Positions 34,705-45,224 of a stretch of 64,000 bases of DNA are shown piece after piece; position 1 is the first letter of the stretch, and each line of letters opens with the position of its first letter. The translations under genes and the position numbers were made by a program. This DNA comes from Terrilactibacillus sp. S3-3 (GTDB taxonomy: Bacteria > Bacillota > Bacilli > Bacillales > Sporolactobacillaceae): NCBI GenBank assembly GCA_030437565.1, contig CP129291.1, forward strand, positions 2,294,001 to 2,358,000, read 5' to 3'. The notes under the pieces are model-generated. The model saw only the letters and a program-made list of their open reading frames with translations. It did not search any database and was not told the DNA's origin.

Positions 34705-36519
34705 TCAAAAATCGATAAGATTCTTGTTTTTATTTGTCGGTTTTCGACAATTAGCGGCGTATTCATACAAATACAGCGCCAGTTGGATTTCAAACAGCCT
34801 TTTTCCTTCTATACGATCCTCGCCCAGCAGTGATTTGATTAAGTGCATCCGGTATTTGATTGTATTGCTGTGAACGAACAGTTTTTTTCCCGGCATGTGT
34901 CATATTAAACCGGCAGTCAATGTAAGTCTTTAATGTTTTCATTAATTCCATGTCATGCGTCCTGTCGTACTCCAGCAGCGGTCCCAATTGCTCGTTAACA
35001 TATGCCTTTAAATCTTCCGGCCGCTGGTACAAAAAAAGATGGTAAAAACCAAGATCGTGGTATGAAATAAAAATGTCTCCGCCTTTATATCGCTGTAAAT
35101 AATCCGTACACCGCAGCGCATCGCGGTAAGAAATGGCCGCATCCCGTAAATGACCGATTCGCCTGCCGACGCCCGCGATGACTTTCAGCCCGGAAAGATC
35201 CATGATTCGGCGCAGCAAAATATCGAAATAAGAGCTGATCTTCTTTTCATAGCGCTTCCTGTCAAGTTTCGAATCATTAAATAACATCAAACAATAATGG
35301 TCCGGGTTCTCCAAAACGATCACTTTCGCCCGGGATTCCCTCAGCTCTTGATAAATCAGCCGGCTGACCTGCCGATTCTTTGCGTTGTCCTGTTTTTAAC
35401 AAAAACTCTGAATTTGGGAATTTCAATACGGCACAGTAAATATCGGCGGCTTCCTTCATAAAAGGAAACCATTTTGCTTCCGTCTGCTCATCGACCTCTT
35501 TTCCGGCGAAAATATCTCTCAAAAACTGGTCTCCGGTTTTATAGTATTCCGACAAATGGCGATGTTGTTCATTCATCGCATAAGCAAAAATATGATTGAT
35601 CTGCTTAATGGCGAATTGATCCAATCCCGCCCAGCGGCTCGTCGGACACAATCAGCAGCACGCCGATCGTCAATTGATCCATTTTAATCGGAAAAAGGAA
35701 TAAATAATGCCACTTCTCCTGATATTGTATTTTCCGGCTCATGGCATGGGCCCCGGACAGCGTGTCGGAGAACCATTTTTTATGCCGGCTCAGCAAAAAG
35801 TCAACGAGATTCGGTTCGCTCTTTGAAGAGCAGATGCATTCGCCAAAATCATTAATAACAAAAACCCGCTGCTTAATCAGGCAGGCTAAAGCACATGTCA
35901 GATCGGGCAATCCCTTTTTCGATAGTGAAACGTCCGTCAGCACCCTGTGAATTTCCCGCGTCCGATTATTTTGTGAAAAAAGTTCGGCGTTATCAATGGC
36001 AATCGACGCCTGGATGGCAAAGGCCTCGAGAAGAGCCAGATCCTGCTCGCTGAAAAGGGCCTCACCGGAAAAATTATCGATCGTGAGCACGCCGATATAA
36101 CCGCTTTTGCATTTCAGCGGCGCGCACATTGAACTTTTTGGAAACTTAAAACCGCCAAGCGCCTGACCCAGATGATACAAATTGTCTTTCGTCATATTCG
36201 CCATACCGCTCTCGACTGCTTCGGAGTCCGTGAATATTTGTCCTTTTTTTTGCTGAAAAGTCTTTCCGGTCATCGCTTCCGCTTCGTCAATAGACAGCGC
36301 CAAATGTTTGAGATCATTCATATCGAAACCCACCGCGTTCTTCGCCTGCAGCGTTTTTGTTCTTGGATCGAACAAAAATAATATACCGGCATCTGCACCC
36401 GTGACAACTTCCATCACCTCTTTAATTAAGCGATCAAGCACTTCATTGATATCAAGCGTTGATGTCAACACACGAGTGGCTTTAATTAGACTTAATAACT
36501 GCTTTTCCGCTCTCTCCAT
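34705..36519 (-). CDS. GAF-domain PucR/CdaR-type transcriptional regulator (frameshifted)
   Basis: A large regulator of about 600 residues. The N-terminal region is a GAF domain (about residues 10-180, with VVTGADAGILFLFDP and YIGVLTIDNFSGEALF). A middle region precedes a GGDEF-like CdaR fold and a C-terminal PucR-type helix-turn-helix (VHSNTIKYRMHLIKSLLG). Such proteins sense small molecules and switch on nearby catabolic genes. Frame changes occur near 35620, 35340-35390 and 34890. It is the first gene of the island and likely regulates the M20 and transporter genes that follow. Confidence 0.78.
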
Positions 36520-36622
36520 GTCGGCCTCTTTCTCAAAATTTATTTTCTTCTATCGTACAAAAAAAGAGACAAAAAAAACAGATAAGATTGGTGTGTTTTT
36601 GATTTTTTAAAAAAATGCGATC

Positions 36623-36648
36623 AAAAAAGGGATGAGCTTAGTCATCCC
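36623..36648 (-). terminator. Terminator of ylbC
   Basis: Stem GGGATGA / TCATCCC with a GCTTAG-like loop, followed on the minus strand by a run of T. It lies directly after the ylbC stop. Confidence 0.75.
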
Positions 36649-36652
36649 TCGT

Positions 36653-37718
36653 TTAAGGCTGAAGCGGCCTGACAAAATCCTGCGTGTAATAATCATGGTA
36701 AACGCCTGCACCCAGTTGTGTAAACATGCTGCTCAGCAAATTTTTCCGGTGGTCTTCACTATTCAGCCAGCCGAGAACAACCGCTGTTGCATCGGGATAT
36801 TTGGCGGCAATATTTTCACCGGCGGCTTCAAACTGAATCTTTTCTTTTGTAAGTCTCCGCGTTAAATTGCCGGACCACTTGGAATCATGTGAGAAATATT
36901 TTTTTTCTCTTTCATCTCTTTACTGTGCTTGAAAGCGGCGGCCTGCGCCTGATTGCTCCAGCTGAGCGGCCCCACACCATAACGTTCGCGCAGAATGTTT
37001 GTCAAATCAAAAATTTCCTTGTCTTCCGCTTGATCGATCGCCTGCCATGTTTTTTCATCTAATTTGGCGGCTGCCGGAATCTCCCCTTCATAGGTCATTG
37101 AATACGGGTGCTGCCTGACAGGACGCCCGGTGTCATATAACGAACACCGATCAGTCGATCTTTCATATGATCGAAATTGAGTTGAACCCAGTTCCGGCCA
37201 AACTTGATCAAAGGCCGCATCATTAAGTCTTCTTCATTAAACTCGAATTCGATCTTTGTCTTCTTATAATCCAGAGACACGGTGTCGGACAAAGGCACTT
37301 TTTTATAAATCTCCCGAGAATGTTTTTCTATCACAAAAGGAGCGGTTTTCAATTTTTTTCCAAGAGCATAGATGGTTGTCACCTTGCCGGTTTGATCATC
37401 AATGCCGATTTGCAAATAGCTTTCCGTTCCTCTACCATAAATAAGCCAATGATAACCATATTGCGTTGGATCCATTCTTTCAGGCTTGCCGAATTTGGTT
37501 GTGATCGCCTCTTGACTTTTCCCTAAATAAGTGGAAATGCCTGTATCCGGTACTTTAAAACCAGGACTCACTGTTGAACGATCGGCAGCCAGACGATGCT
37601 GATTGTTTGACAGTATCTTCTCTTTTGCCGGCATGCCTGTCAAGCTAAAAATGAATGTCGCGGCAAAAACAATCACGGCAATGAAAAAAATGACAATATT
37701 CGTTTTATGCGATGTCAT
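36653..37718 (-). CDS. ylbC: CAP-superfamily exported protein YlbC (frameshifted)
   Basis: About 354 residues, close to B. subtilis YlbC. One N-terminal membrane helix or signal anchor (residues 7-27) leads into a CAP-associated domain with STYLGKSQEAITTKFGKPER, then a CAP (SCP/PR1) domain with LTNILRERYGVGPL, HSKEMKEKKNISH, GENIAAKYPDA, WLNSEDHRKNLL and GAGVYHDYYTQDF. Frame changes are near 37095 and 36890-36905 at a T run. The gene marks the return of B. subtilis order after the inserted island. Confidence 0.86.
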
Positions 37719-37808
37719 TCCCTCCCTTCAGCCAATCTGTATCCTTATTATATCAACGTTTCTATAAAAAAAGGACATCTGTACATGAATTTAATTATCT
37801 TTACATCT

Positions 37809-38368
37809 TTACTTTTGCAGAAAAAGCGCTAGCGCTACCCAGTAATCTTTTTTTTCCGTTTGAACATGTCCGATTCCCTGGCGCGACAAATCTGTTTTTT
37901 CAAGAATCCTTTTTCCTTCTTTCGTCCGTCCCCATTTTGCCAGCATTTCCGCCGGCCGCAGTTTGCCCGTTCCCTTCAGCACAAAGATACGTTTATAAGA
38001 GACTGCAAGATTAGACAAAGATCGCTCGACAAGCGCCTTGTCAACTTTTTCCTGTCTACCCTCCGCTAAATCTTCCGCCTGGAAACGGGCCAATCTCGAT
38101 AGATCCCAATCCGGTTTCAGCAGTCGGTGTGTTGATTCCTTTTTCTTTTCTCGTTGATTGCAAGCATCATCTCTCGTTCCGATAATCTGACAGGGGAAAA
38201 GCTTTGTTCATTCTTGACTTGATCCCCGTGTTTTTCAGATTTCAATGCTGCTGTCAGCCCGTTCGCATAAGCGGGCTGATCAGCGCCATTTATCGCGAGC
38301 AAGAGCAGCATGACCGCTAGCAAGACCATATGGAACCCGTGTCTGAAAAAGGATAGATAATTCATCAT
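37809..38368 (-). CDS. Divergent CAP-like secreted protein (frameshifted)
   Basis: A protein of about 186 residues with a signal peptide (hydrophobic to about residue 31, ANG after it). The body has LSEREMMLAINEKRK, then LKPDWDLSRLARFQAEDLAEG, SNLAVSYKRIFVLKGTGKL and GIGHVQTEKKDYWVALALF, which follow the general line of a CAP domain, but the usual GEN and HR residues are missing. One frame change near 38115-38130 is needed. The ATG at 38368 follows AGAGGG. It lies 90 bases before ylbC and may be a diverged duplicate. The CAP call is an inference. Confidence 0.55.
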
Positions 38369-38452
38369 ATCATGCCCTCTTTTCACCATCTAGCTCCCAT
38401 TCTCTCCATAATTTCTAAAAATAACCCTTTTGAAAAGCGCAAAAAAAATCAA

Positions 38453-38962
38453 TCAATTCCCATTTAGCCGAGCCTTCCACACCGGGAGCAGCCTGGCCAT
38501 GTAAAATTCATCGATACGTTCATGATCGATCATGACAGCTGCTCTCCTCATGCCCTCTACCCGGTAGCCGGCGCGATCAAACAGGATCATCGCCGCGCGG
38601 TTTTTTGCCGTCACGGTCAACTCCAGGCGAAAAACACCGTTTTTTGCGGCCCACTCATCGATTCTCTCCAGCAGCTTTTTTCCATACCCTTGATTTTGGT
38701 AATCTTTTAAGATCCCTATCATCACCATAGCGCGGTGGCGAATTTTTTCAAATTTATGACCGATAACAGCAGCAAAACCAACCAGGCTTTCCCCGTTGTC
38801 GATCACGAATAGCCCTATATTCCCTTGTTCTTGTATATTCTCGGGCAAGTTCTGCAGCGCGGCTGTCTCACCCGCCATATATTTTTCTTCTTTGTTCAGC
38901 TCTCGATATAAAGCGGATATTGCCTCGGCATCATCCGCTCGCCATTCACGTATTTTCAGCAT
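38453..38962 (-). CDS. GNAT-family N-acetyltransferase
   Basis: An intact 169-residue GNAT protein. MLKIREWRADDAEAISALYRE is a common GNAT start, DYQNQGYGKKLLERI holds the acetyl-CoA binding loop, and AMILFDRAGYRVEGMRR follows the usual pattern. ALR-like genes are not adjacent, so its substrate is open. It stands between ctaB and the CAP-like gene, where ctaC-ctaG lie in B. subtilis. Confidence 0.85.
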   Translation of the reverse strand: MLKIREWRADDAEAISALYRELNKEEKYMAGETAALQNLPENIQEQGNIGLFVIDNGESLVGFAAVIGHKFEKIRHRAMVMIGILKDYQNQGYGKKLLERIDEWAAKNGVFRLELTVTAKNRAAMILFDRAGYRVEGMRRAAVMIDHERIDEFYMARLLPVWKARLNGN

Positions 38963-39086
38963 TCTTATTCCCCCCTTTTCGTTTCCATGTCTAGTCTATT
39001 TGCAGAAAACGAAAAACTTGCTTTTAAATATCGAAAACCCGGCAAATTAACGCTGCGGCCGCAGAACTTTTGTCTTTCCGGGCGCA

Positions 39087-39122
39087 CAAAAAAGCTGCAT
39101 CCACCCCACCGGGTGATTGCAG
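39087..39122 (-). terminator. Terminator of ctaB
   Basis: Imperfect stem GCTGCAATCACCC / GGGTGGATGCAGC with a four-base loop, followed on the minus strand by a T run. It lies 57 bases after the ctaB stop. Confidence 0.65.
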
Positions 39123-39179
39123 CCTTGTCGAATATTAAAATATACTGTGAAAAAACAGCCTTTCGATTGCTGCCGCCGG

Positions 39180-40119
39180 TTAAACAGCTGCAGCAGCAAT
39201 CATCACAATAAATAAAATCATTAAGTAATTTAGTGAATAAACAAACATGATTCTTGCCCATTTAATCGTGTTTTTTGCATACAGTCCATAGACCGCCAGG
39301 ACAAGCCAGCCGATGCCGAGAACCGCCGCAACAGTTGTATAAACCGCTCCCAGCGAATATAAGAATAATGATGTCGGGACAAGCACGGCAACATAAATAA
39401 TCATCTGTCTTTTGGTAATGCCGAAACCGGCAACGACCGGGAGCATAGGAATGCCGGCACGCCGATATTCCTCAACCCTTTTCATTGCCAGCGCAAGAAA
39501 ATGCGGCGGCTGCCAAAGAAACATAATCATAAATAAAATCCATGGGATCGATGAACCTAATGTCGGATCAATCGCCGCCCAGCCGATCAGCGGCGGCACA
39601 GCGCCGGAAATACCGCCGACGATCGTATTGATTGATTGAATGCGTTCTTTTCAGCCACATCGTATAAACGGCAACATAGACAAACAGGCCGATAAGTCCA
39701 AATACGGCCGCGGTGTAAGAGGCGGCAACAAGCGCAGCCATCCCTGCAAGAGAAAGAATGAATCCTAATATCAGCACCTGCTTGCCGCTGAGACGCCCGG
39801 TCGCCGACGGGCGTCTTTGGGTACGTTCCATCAATTGATCAATATCCCGATCAATAAAGTTGTTGAGTGAGCAGCCGCCGGCAATGACAAGGGCCGTGCC
39901 GACGAGCACAAAAACAATCGGCCAAATATTATCTAAGAAAGACTGCCCGGTATATCTTAAGGCAAGCCACAGCCCGGTAAAAGTCGTAATCAAATTGGAG
40001 TTAACGATCCCCAGTTTAACAGTCGTCAGGACATCTCTAAAGGTACCCGAAGCACGTTCGCCTTCGAATCGGGATCCCGCGTCCTGCGCTGTTCCAACGG
40101 ACGTAATCGGTTTATTCAT
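39180..40119 (-). CDS. ctaB: Protoheme IX farnesyltransferase CtaB (frameshifted)
   Basis: CtaB makes heme O from heme B and farnesyl diphosphate. The polytopic protein of about 312 residues has [20 protein letters not shown] with the NxxDxxxD motif, then [14 protein letters not shown] and [21 protein letters not shown]. The start is [12 protein letters not shown] at 40119. One frame change lies near 39600-39655. It is divergent from ctaA, the usual arrangement, but ctaC-ctaG do not follow. Confidence 0.92.
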
Positions 40120-40284
40120 ACAATGCGTCCTTCTTTCCTGAAAGTAAAAAAAAACAAAAAACAAGCGCCTTATCAGCGAAGCCATTTAACCTCAGGGAAA
40201 ATGGAAATAGACGTTCACAAATAAGTCACGAAAGGCTCGAACAAATATGTTAACATATAGTAAAATCTTTCTTTTTCCAATATC

Positions 40285-40314
40285 ATTATATACGAAGCGC
40301 CTAGGTTTGTATAA
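40285..40314 (-). promoter_or_regulatory. Candidate promoter of ctaB
   Basis: TATAAT at 40290-40285 with a weak -35 (TTATAC, 40314-40309) at 18 bases on the minus strand. It lies about 165 bases before ctaB. The rest of the 556-base ctaB-ctaA gap holds the IS200/IS605-like element and no gene. Confidence 0.45.
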
Positions 40315-40383
40315 CTAAAACTGCAATTAAAATGAAAAGAGCGGGATAATAAGGCGACTTATTCAAAATAATGTAACATTTAT

Positions 40384-40520
40384 CCCGCATTAACGGGCAG
40401 TAAGACTCCCACCTATGAATTCGAAGAAGCTTAGGTGGAAACAACTGCCCGTAAATGTCCGATTGGTTCAACTAACAATCAGTGGGGATGGAAAAAAGCC
40501 CCCACTGATTGAAGTTTCAC
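40384..40520 (+). mobile_element. Solo IS200/IS605-like element (omega-RNA-like), copy 1
   Basis: A 137-base element directly after TTTAT (40379-40383). Stems seen: CCCG-CATTAA-CGGG at its start; ACGGGCAGT (40393-40401) with ACTGCCCGT (40444-40452); CCACCTA (40409-40415) with TAGGTGG (40432-40438); and AATCAGTGGGG (40477-40487) with CCCCACTGATT (40500-40510). It ends GAAGTTTCAC. No tnpA or tnpB is present. Ends of this type, with subterminal hairpins and no inverted terminal repeats, are typical of IS200/IS605 elements, where the right end also encodes the nuclease guide RNA. Family assignment is inferred. Confidence 0.55.
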
Positions 40521-40675
40521 TTTATTGCGTATAGCATAATCTTCATGCTAAGATTCAATAGAGTGTTAATCCCGCTAATCTTAAACTGCAGGCTTCCGGC
40601 GGCATCTGGCAATGATTTCTTCATTCATCAGGGTTTATCATCGCCGGCAAGACTTAAATAGAGAGGTGTACTAAA

Positions 40676-41588
40676 ATGAATGATCGAATTTTACATGGGT
40701 TGAGTATCCTGTCGGTGCTCATCGTTTTAATTGTCGTCCTCATGGGGGCGCTTGTTACAAATACCGGTTCCGCATACGGCTGCGGGAACAACTGGCCTTT
40801 ATGCTATGGTCAAGTCATTCCGACCGCTCACCAAACACAAACATGGATAGAGTTCAGCCACCGCGTTGTCTCAGGACTCGCGTCGATTCTTGTCGTCATC
40901 CAGGCTGTATGGGTTTGGATTAGACTGGGCAAAGTCAGAGAAACAAAGTTCTTAGCCATCTCATCCGTTTTTTTTTTTTTTCATCTTTCTGCAAGCTTTT
41001 CTCGGTGCTGCAGCAGTATTGTGGGGGCAATCGTCAGTTGTCCTGGCCATGCATTTTGGAATATCATTGCTGTCTTTTGCCAGCGTCCTGCTTATCGGTT
41101 TCATTGTATATGAAGAGACGAAATTCAAAACAGGACGAATCGTTCCGAATATCAAGCCCGGCATGCGCTGGAATATCGTACTGCTGAGTATTTATTCGTT
41201 TATTCTCATTTATTCCGGAGCTTTCGTCCGCCACACCAATTCGACTTTGGGCTGCACGGATTTCCCTTTATGCAACGGGCAGTGGGTTCCGCCGTTAATC
41301 AGCAAGGCCGGTTTTCAATTTATCCACCGGTTTATGGCGCTCGTTATCGTGATTTGGCTGATAGCCACGCTGATTGCCTGTATTAAGCGTTATAAACAAA
41401 CTCCGGGCTTGGCGCTGGTTGTTGTCTTTTCAATCATCTTTGTGCTGCTGCAAGCCGTAACGGGCATTTTTATCATTCAAACAAATGCGGCGCTGACTTT
41501 CTTGATTTTGCACGCATTTTTCGTCACTTGTTTCTTCGGTCTCTTAATGATCCTGCTTATGCTGAGTCTGCGAAAGCATTCGCGCTAA
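40676..41588 (+). CDS. ctaA: Heme A synthase CtaA (frameshifted)
   Basis: CtaA oxidises heme O to heme A. The eight-helix protein of about 303 residues has two similar halves, each with a cysteine pair (GCGNNWPLC and GCTDFPLC) and histidine ligands (EFSHRVVSG, MHFGISLL, FIHRFMAL and ILHAFF). It starts at ATG 40676 after AGAGAGGTG. One frame change lies at a run of 13 T near 40970-40983. It is divergent from ctaB. Confidence 0.93.
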
Positions 41589-41648
41589 TCATCGCTTTCT
41601 TTAAACCCTGCTTGAACAATAAAACGAGTTGGGTCATTTCTCACGGAC

Positions 41649-41686
41649 AACCAAAGCGCAGCCTTTACACAGGCTGCGCTTTGGTT
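41649..41686 (+). terminator. Terminator of ctaA
   Basis: A perfect 15-base stem AACCAAAGCGCAGCC / GGCTGCGCTTTGGTT with an 8-base loop, then ATATGCTTTTTT on the plus strand. Confidence 0.85.
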
Positions 41687-41734
41687 ATATGCTTTTTTAA
41701 ATGATGAAAGCAGCTCCGGCCGCCGTTCAGCATG

Positions 41735-41768
41735 AAAAAATCCCCATCCATATGAATGGGGATTTTTT
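41735..41768 (-). terminator. Terminator of pycA
   Basis: AAAATCCCCAT / ATGGGGATTTT with a short loop and A/T runs on both sides, so it may work in both directions. It lies 12 bases after the pycA stop. Confidence 0.85.
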
Positions 41769-41779
41769 GAACAATTGTT

Positions 41780-44700
41780 TCAGTCCAGTTCAATCAGCAA
41801 ATCGGCTGTTTGAATCACATCATTTTCATTGACGTATATCTTTTTGACCATACCATCGATTGGCGCCTGTACAGTTGTTTCCATTTTCATCGCTTCGGTA
41901 ATCAGCAAGTGATCGCCTTTTTTGACCTTTTCGCCTACAGAAACGAGCACTTTCATGACTGTCCCCGGCATCGAGGCTCCTAACTCGCGCGGATTTTTTT
42001 TTATCGGCCTTCGGATGAGCGGAATCGGATGCTTCAACGCTTCTATCCGGGATAATCACTTCACGGGGCTGGCCGTTTAATTCAAAATAAACGGTTCTCG
42101 TACCGTCTTTTTGAACTTGCCCAACCCGATACAAGTTTGACAATGAGCGTCTTTCCTTGCTCAATTTCAACGGCCACCTCCTCGCCGAGCCTTAATCCAT
42201 AGAAGAAGGTTGGCGTATCCAGAACGGACGTATTGCCGTATGTTTCGCAAAATTGCAGGTAGTTCGTAAAGACTTTAGGATACAAGGCTTCGGCTAAAAC
42301 CTCGTTAAAGCTGAAGGATCGATCAAATTTTTCTTCAAGCATCGCCTTGATCCCTTCAAAATGAATCGGTTCAAGATGTTTTCCCGGCCGATCAGTGAGA
42401 GGCTGCTGCCCTTTTAAAATAATGCTTTGTAATTCCTTTGGAAACCCTTGATAAGGCTGTCCAAGTTCTCCCTTGAAGAAAGCAAGCACTGAGTCCGGAA
42501 AATCCAGCATTTCGCCTTTTTTCATAGATATCATCTTCTGTGAGATCGTTTTGAACCATAAATAACGTCATATCGCCGACCACTTTGGATGACGGCGTCA
42601 CCTTAATGATATCGCCAAACATAAGGTTCACTCTGCGGTACATCTCTTTGACTTCTTCAAATCGACGCCCTAGTCCCACTGCAATGGCCTGTTGACGCAA
42701 ATTGCTGTATTGGCCGCCGGGCATTTCCAGCCGGTAGATTTCGGCATTCGATGATTTCATGCCGCTTTCAAACGGTGCATAATATTTGCGCACAGCTTCC
42801 CAATAATGGCTGAGGCTTTGCAGTGCCCTAATGTCAACGTCCGGTTTTCTTTCGCTTGATTCCAGAGCGTAATAAATCGAACCGGCACTAGGCTGAGACG
42901 TCATCCCCGCCATCGCCTCGATCGCGACATCGATAATATCGACACCTGCTTCGACGGCTTTCGCATAAGTATAAACGCCGTTTCCGCTTGTATCATGCGT
43001 GTGCAGATGAATTGGTATAGACACGGTTTCCTTCAATGTCGAAATCAAGCGGTAAGCCGCTTCCGGTTTCAGCAGCCCGGCCATATCTTTGACACCCAAA
43101 ATATGGGCGCCGGCCGCTTCAAGATCCTTTGCAAATGCTTATAATAATTCAAATCATATTTTGTTCTCGATCCATCGAGAATATCACCGGTATAACACAT
43201 CGTCGCTTCCGCAATTTTTCCGCTTTCCAAAACAGCTTCAATGGACAGGCGCATGCCTTCCAGCCAGTTCAAACTGTCAAAGACCCGGAACACGTCGACA
43301 CCTTCGTTCGCCGCTTCCTTCACGAACTGCTTGATCAAGTTATCCGGATAATTTTTGTAACCCACGGCGTTTGATCCGCGCAGCAGCATTTGCAGCAGGA
43401 TGTTCGGCATTTTTTTGCGGATCTCGCGCAGTCTGGCCCATGGATCTTCTTTCAAAAATCTGTAGGCGGTGTCAAATGTCGCGCCGCCCCAGGCTTCCTC
43501 AGAAAACAGATTTGGAAGCAAATGCGCCGTCTGTTCGGCAATTTTCTCAATATCATAGCTTCTCACCCGGGTGGCCAGCAGGCTTTGGTGAGCATCTCGG
43601 AATGTCGTATCCGTCAGCAGCACACGATGCGCCCGTTGATCCATTTCACAACGCCTTCCGGTCCCTGTTCTTCAAGAATTTGTTTCGACCCTTTTTTCGG
43701 CGGATCAGAAAGCTTGACATCCGGAACAGGCGGCAGGTCAAAAAGCGGTTTTTTTTGCTTTTTTTACACCCGGATAGCCGTTGATCGTCACGTCGCCGAT
43801 ATAAGTCAGCATTTTCGTTCCGCGGTCGAGACTTTTCGGAAAAACAAAAAGTTCAGGCGTCGTATCGATAAACGTCGTGGTGACATGGCCCTCCAGAAAA
43901 TCCGGATGCTGAACAACATTGATTAAGAACGGAATATTCGTCTTCAATCCCCTGATTCGGAATTCCTTTAAATTTCTCAGCATTTTTACTGCAGCGTTTT
44001 TAAAAGTTCTCGCACTCGTTGACAATTTGACAAGCAGCGAGTCATAGTAAGGCGTGATAACGGCTCCGGTATAGGCGTTGCCCGCATCCAGCCGCACACC
44101 GAAACCGCCGCCGCTCCGGTAAGCAGCAATTTCCCTGTATCCGGCATGAAATGATTGGCCGGATCTTCGGTTGTCACCCGGCACTGAATCGCATAGCCGT
44201 ATGTGCGAATATCTTCTTGCTCCGGAATGAGAACCGGGTCTTCGTGAAGGCCGTAGCCTTGAGCGATCAGAATTTGCGACTGCACAATATCAATGCCCGT
44301 GATCATTTCCGTTATCGTATGTTCGACCTGCACTCGGGGGTTCACTTCGATGAAATAAAAGTCTCCCGATCCGGTGACAAGAAATTCAACGGTCCCGGCA
44401 TTTAAATAGCCGACACTTTTCATCAGCCGAACGGCGGAATCGCAAATTTCCTGACGCAGACTTTCTTCAAGTCCCCGGCTTGGCGCAACTTCGACCACTT
44501 TTTGGTGACGGCGCTGCACGGAGCAGTCTCGTTCATACAAGTGAACCGTTTTCCCGAATTGATCGGCAATAATTTGCACTTCAATATGGCGGGGGTTGTC
44601 CAAATATTTTTCAACATAGACATCTTCTTTTCCGAAATGTCTTTTTTGCTTCGGATGTCGCGCGGGCGAATGCCTCTTCAAGGCTTTGTTCACTGCGGAC

Positions 44701-45224
44701 GATCCGCATACCGCGGCCGCCGCCGCCCAGTACCGCCTTAATAATGATTGGATAGCCGTGAGTATCCGCGAATGCGCGAACTTCCTCTGCATTCTTCACC
44801 ACTCCGCCCGATCCGGGAATGACCGGAATTCCTGCATTGACTGCAGCTGCGCGCGCTTTTGCTTTATCACCGAAAGTGACAAGATGTTCAACCTTAGGGC
44901 CGACAAAGATAATGCCCTCTTCCTCGCAGCGTCTGGCAAATTCCGCGTTTTCTGAAAGAAAGCCGTACCCGGGATGGATAGCATCGACATCATGCGTTTT
45001 GGCTATTTCAATAATTCCTTCTATATCAAGATATGCATCAATCGGTTTCTTTCCTCTGCCGACGAGATAGGATTCATCAGCCTTGTAGCGATGGTAAGAA
45101 CCAATGTCCTCCTTAGAAAAAATGGCCACCGTCGAATATTCAACTCATTGCACGCACGGCATACACGGATCGCAATCTCTCCGCGGTTTGCAACAAGCAA
45201 TTTTCTAATGGGTTTCTGTAACAT
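41780..45224 (-). CDS. pycA: Pyruvate carboxylase PycA (frameshifted)
   Basis: PycA makes oxaloacetate from pyruvate and bicarbonate with ATP and biotin, filling the citric acid cycle. The span of about 1,148 residues matches the family. In order: biotin carboxylase start [17 protein letters not shown]-grasp [19 protein letters not shown], the carboxyltransferase start [16 protein letters not shown], the metal site HTHDTSGNG, and the biotinyl domain with ITEAMKMET near the end. At least six frame changes are present. The start at 45224 overlaps the ftsW stop by 20 bases. Confidence 0.93.

Noticed and set aside
37095..37098. Two separate genes for ylbC halves
   Set aside because: The halves read through as one CAP-associated plus CAP protein of usual length, so a frame error is simpler.
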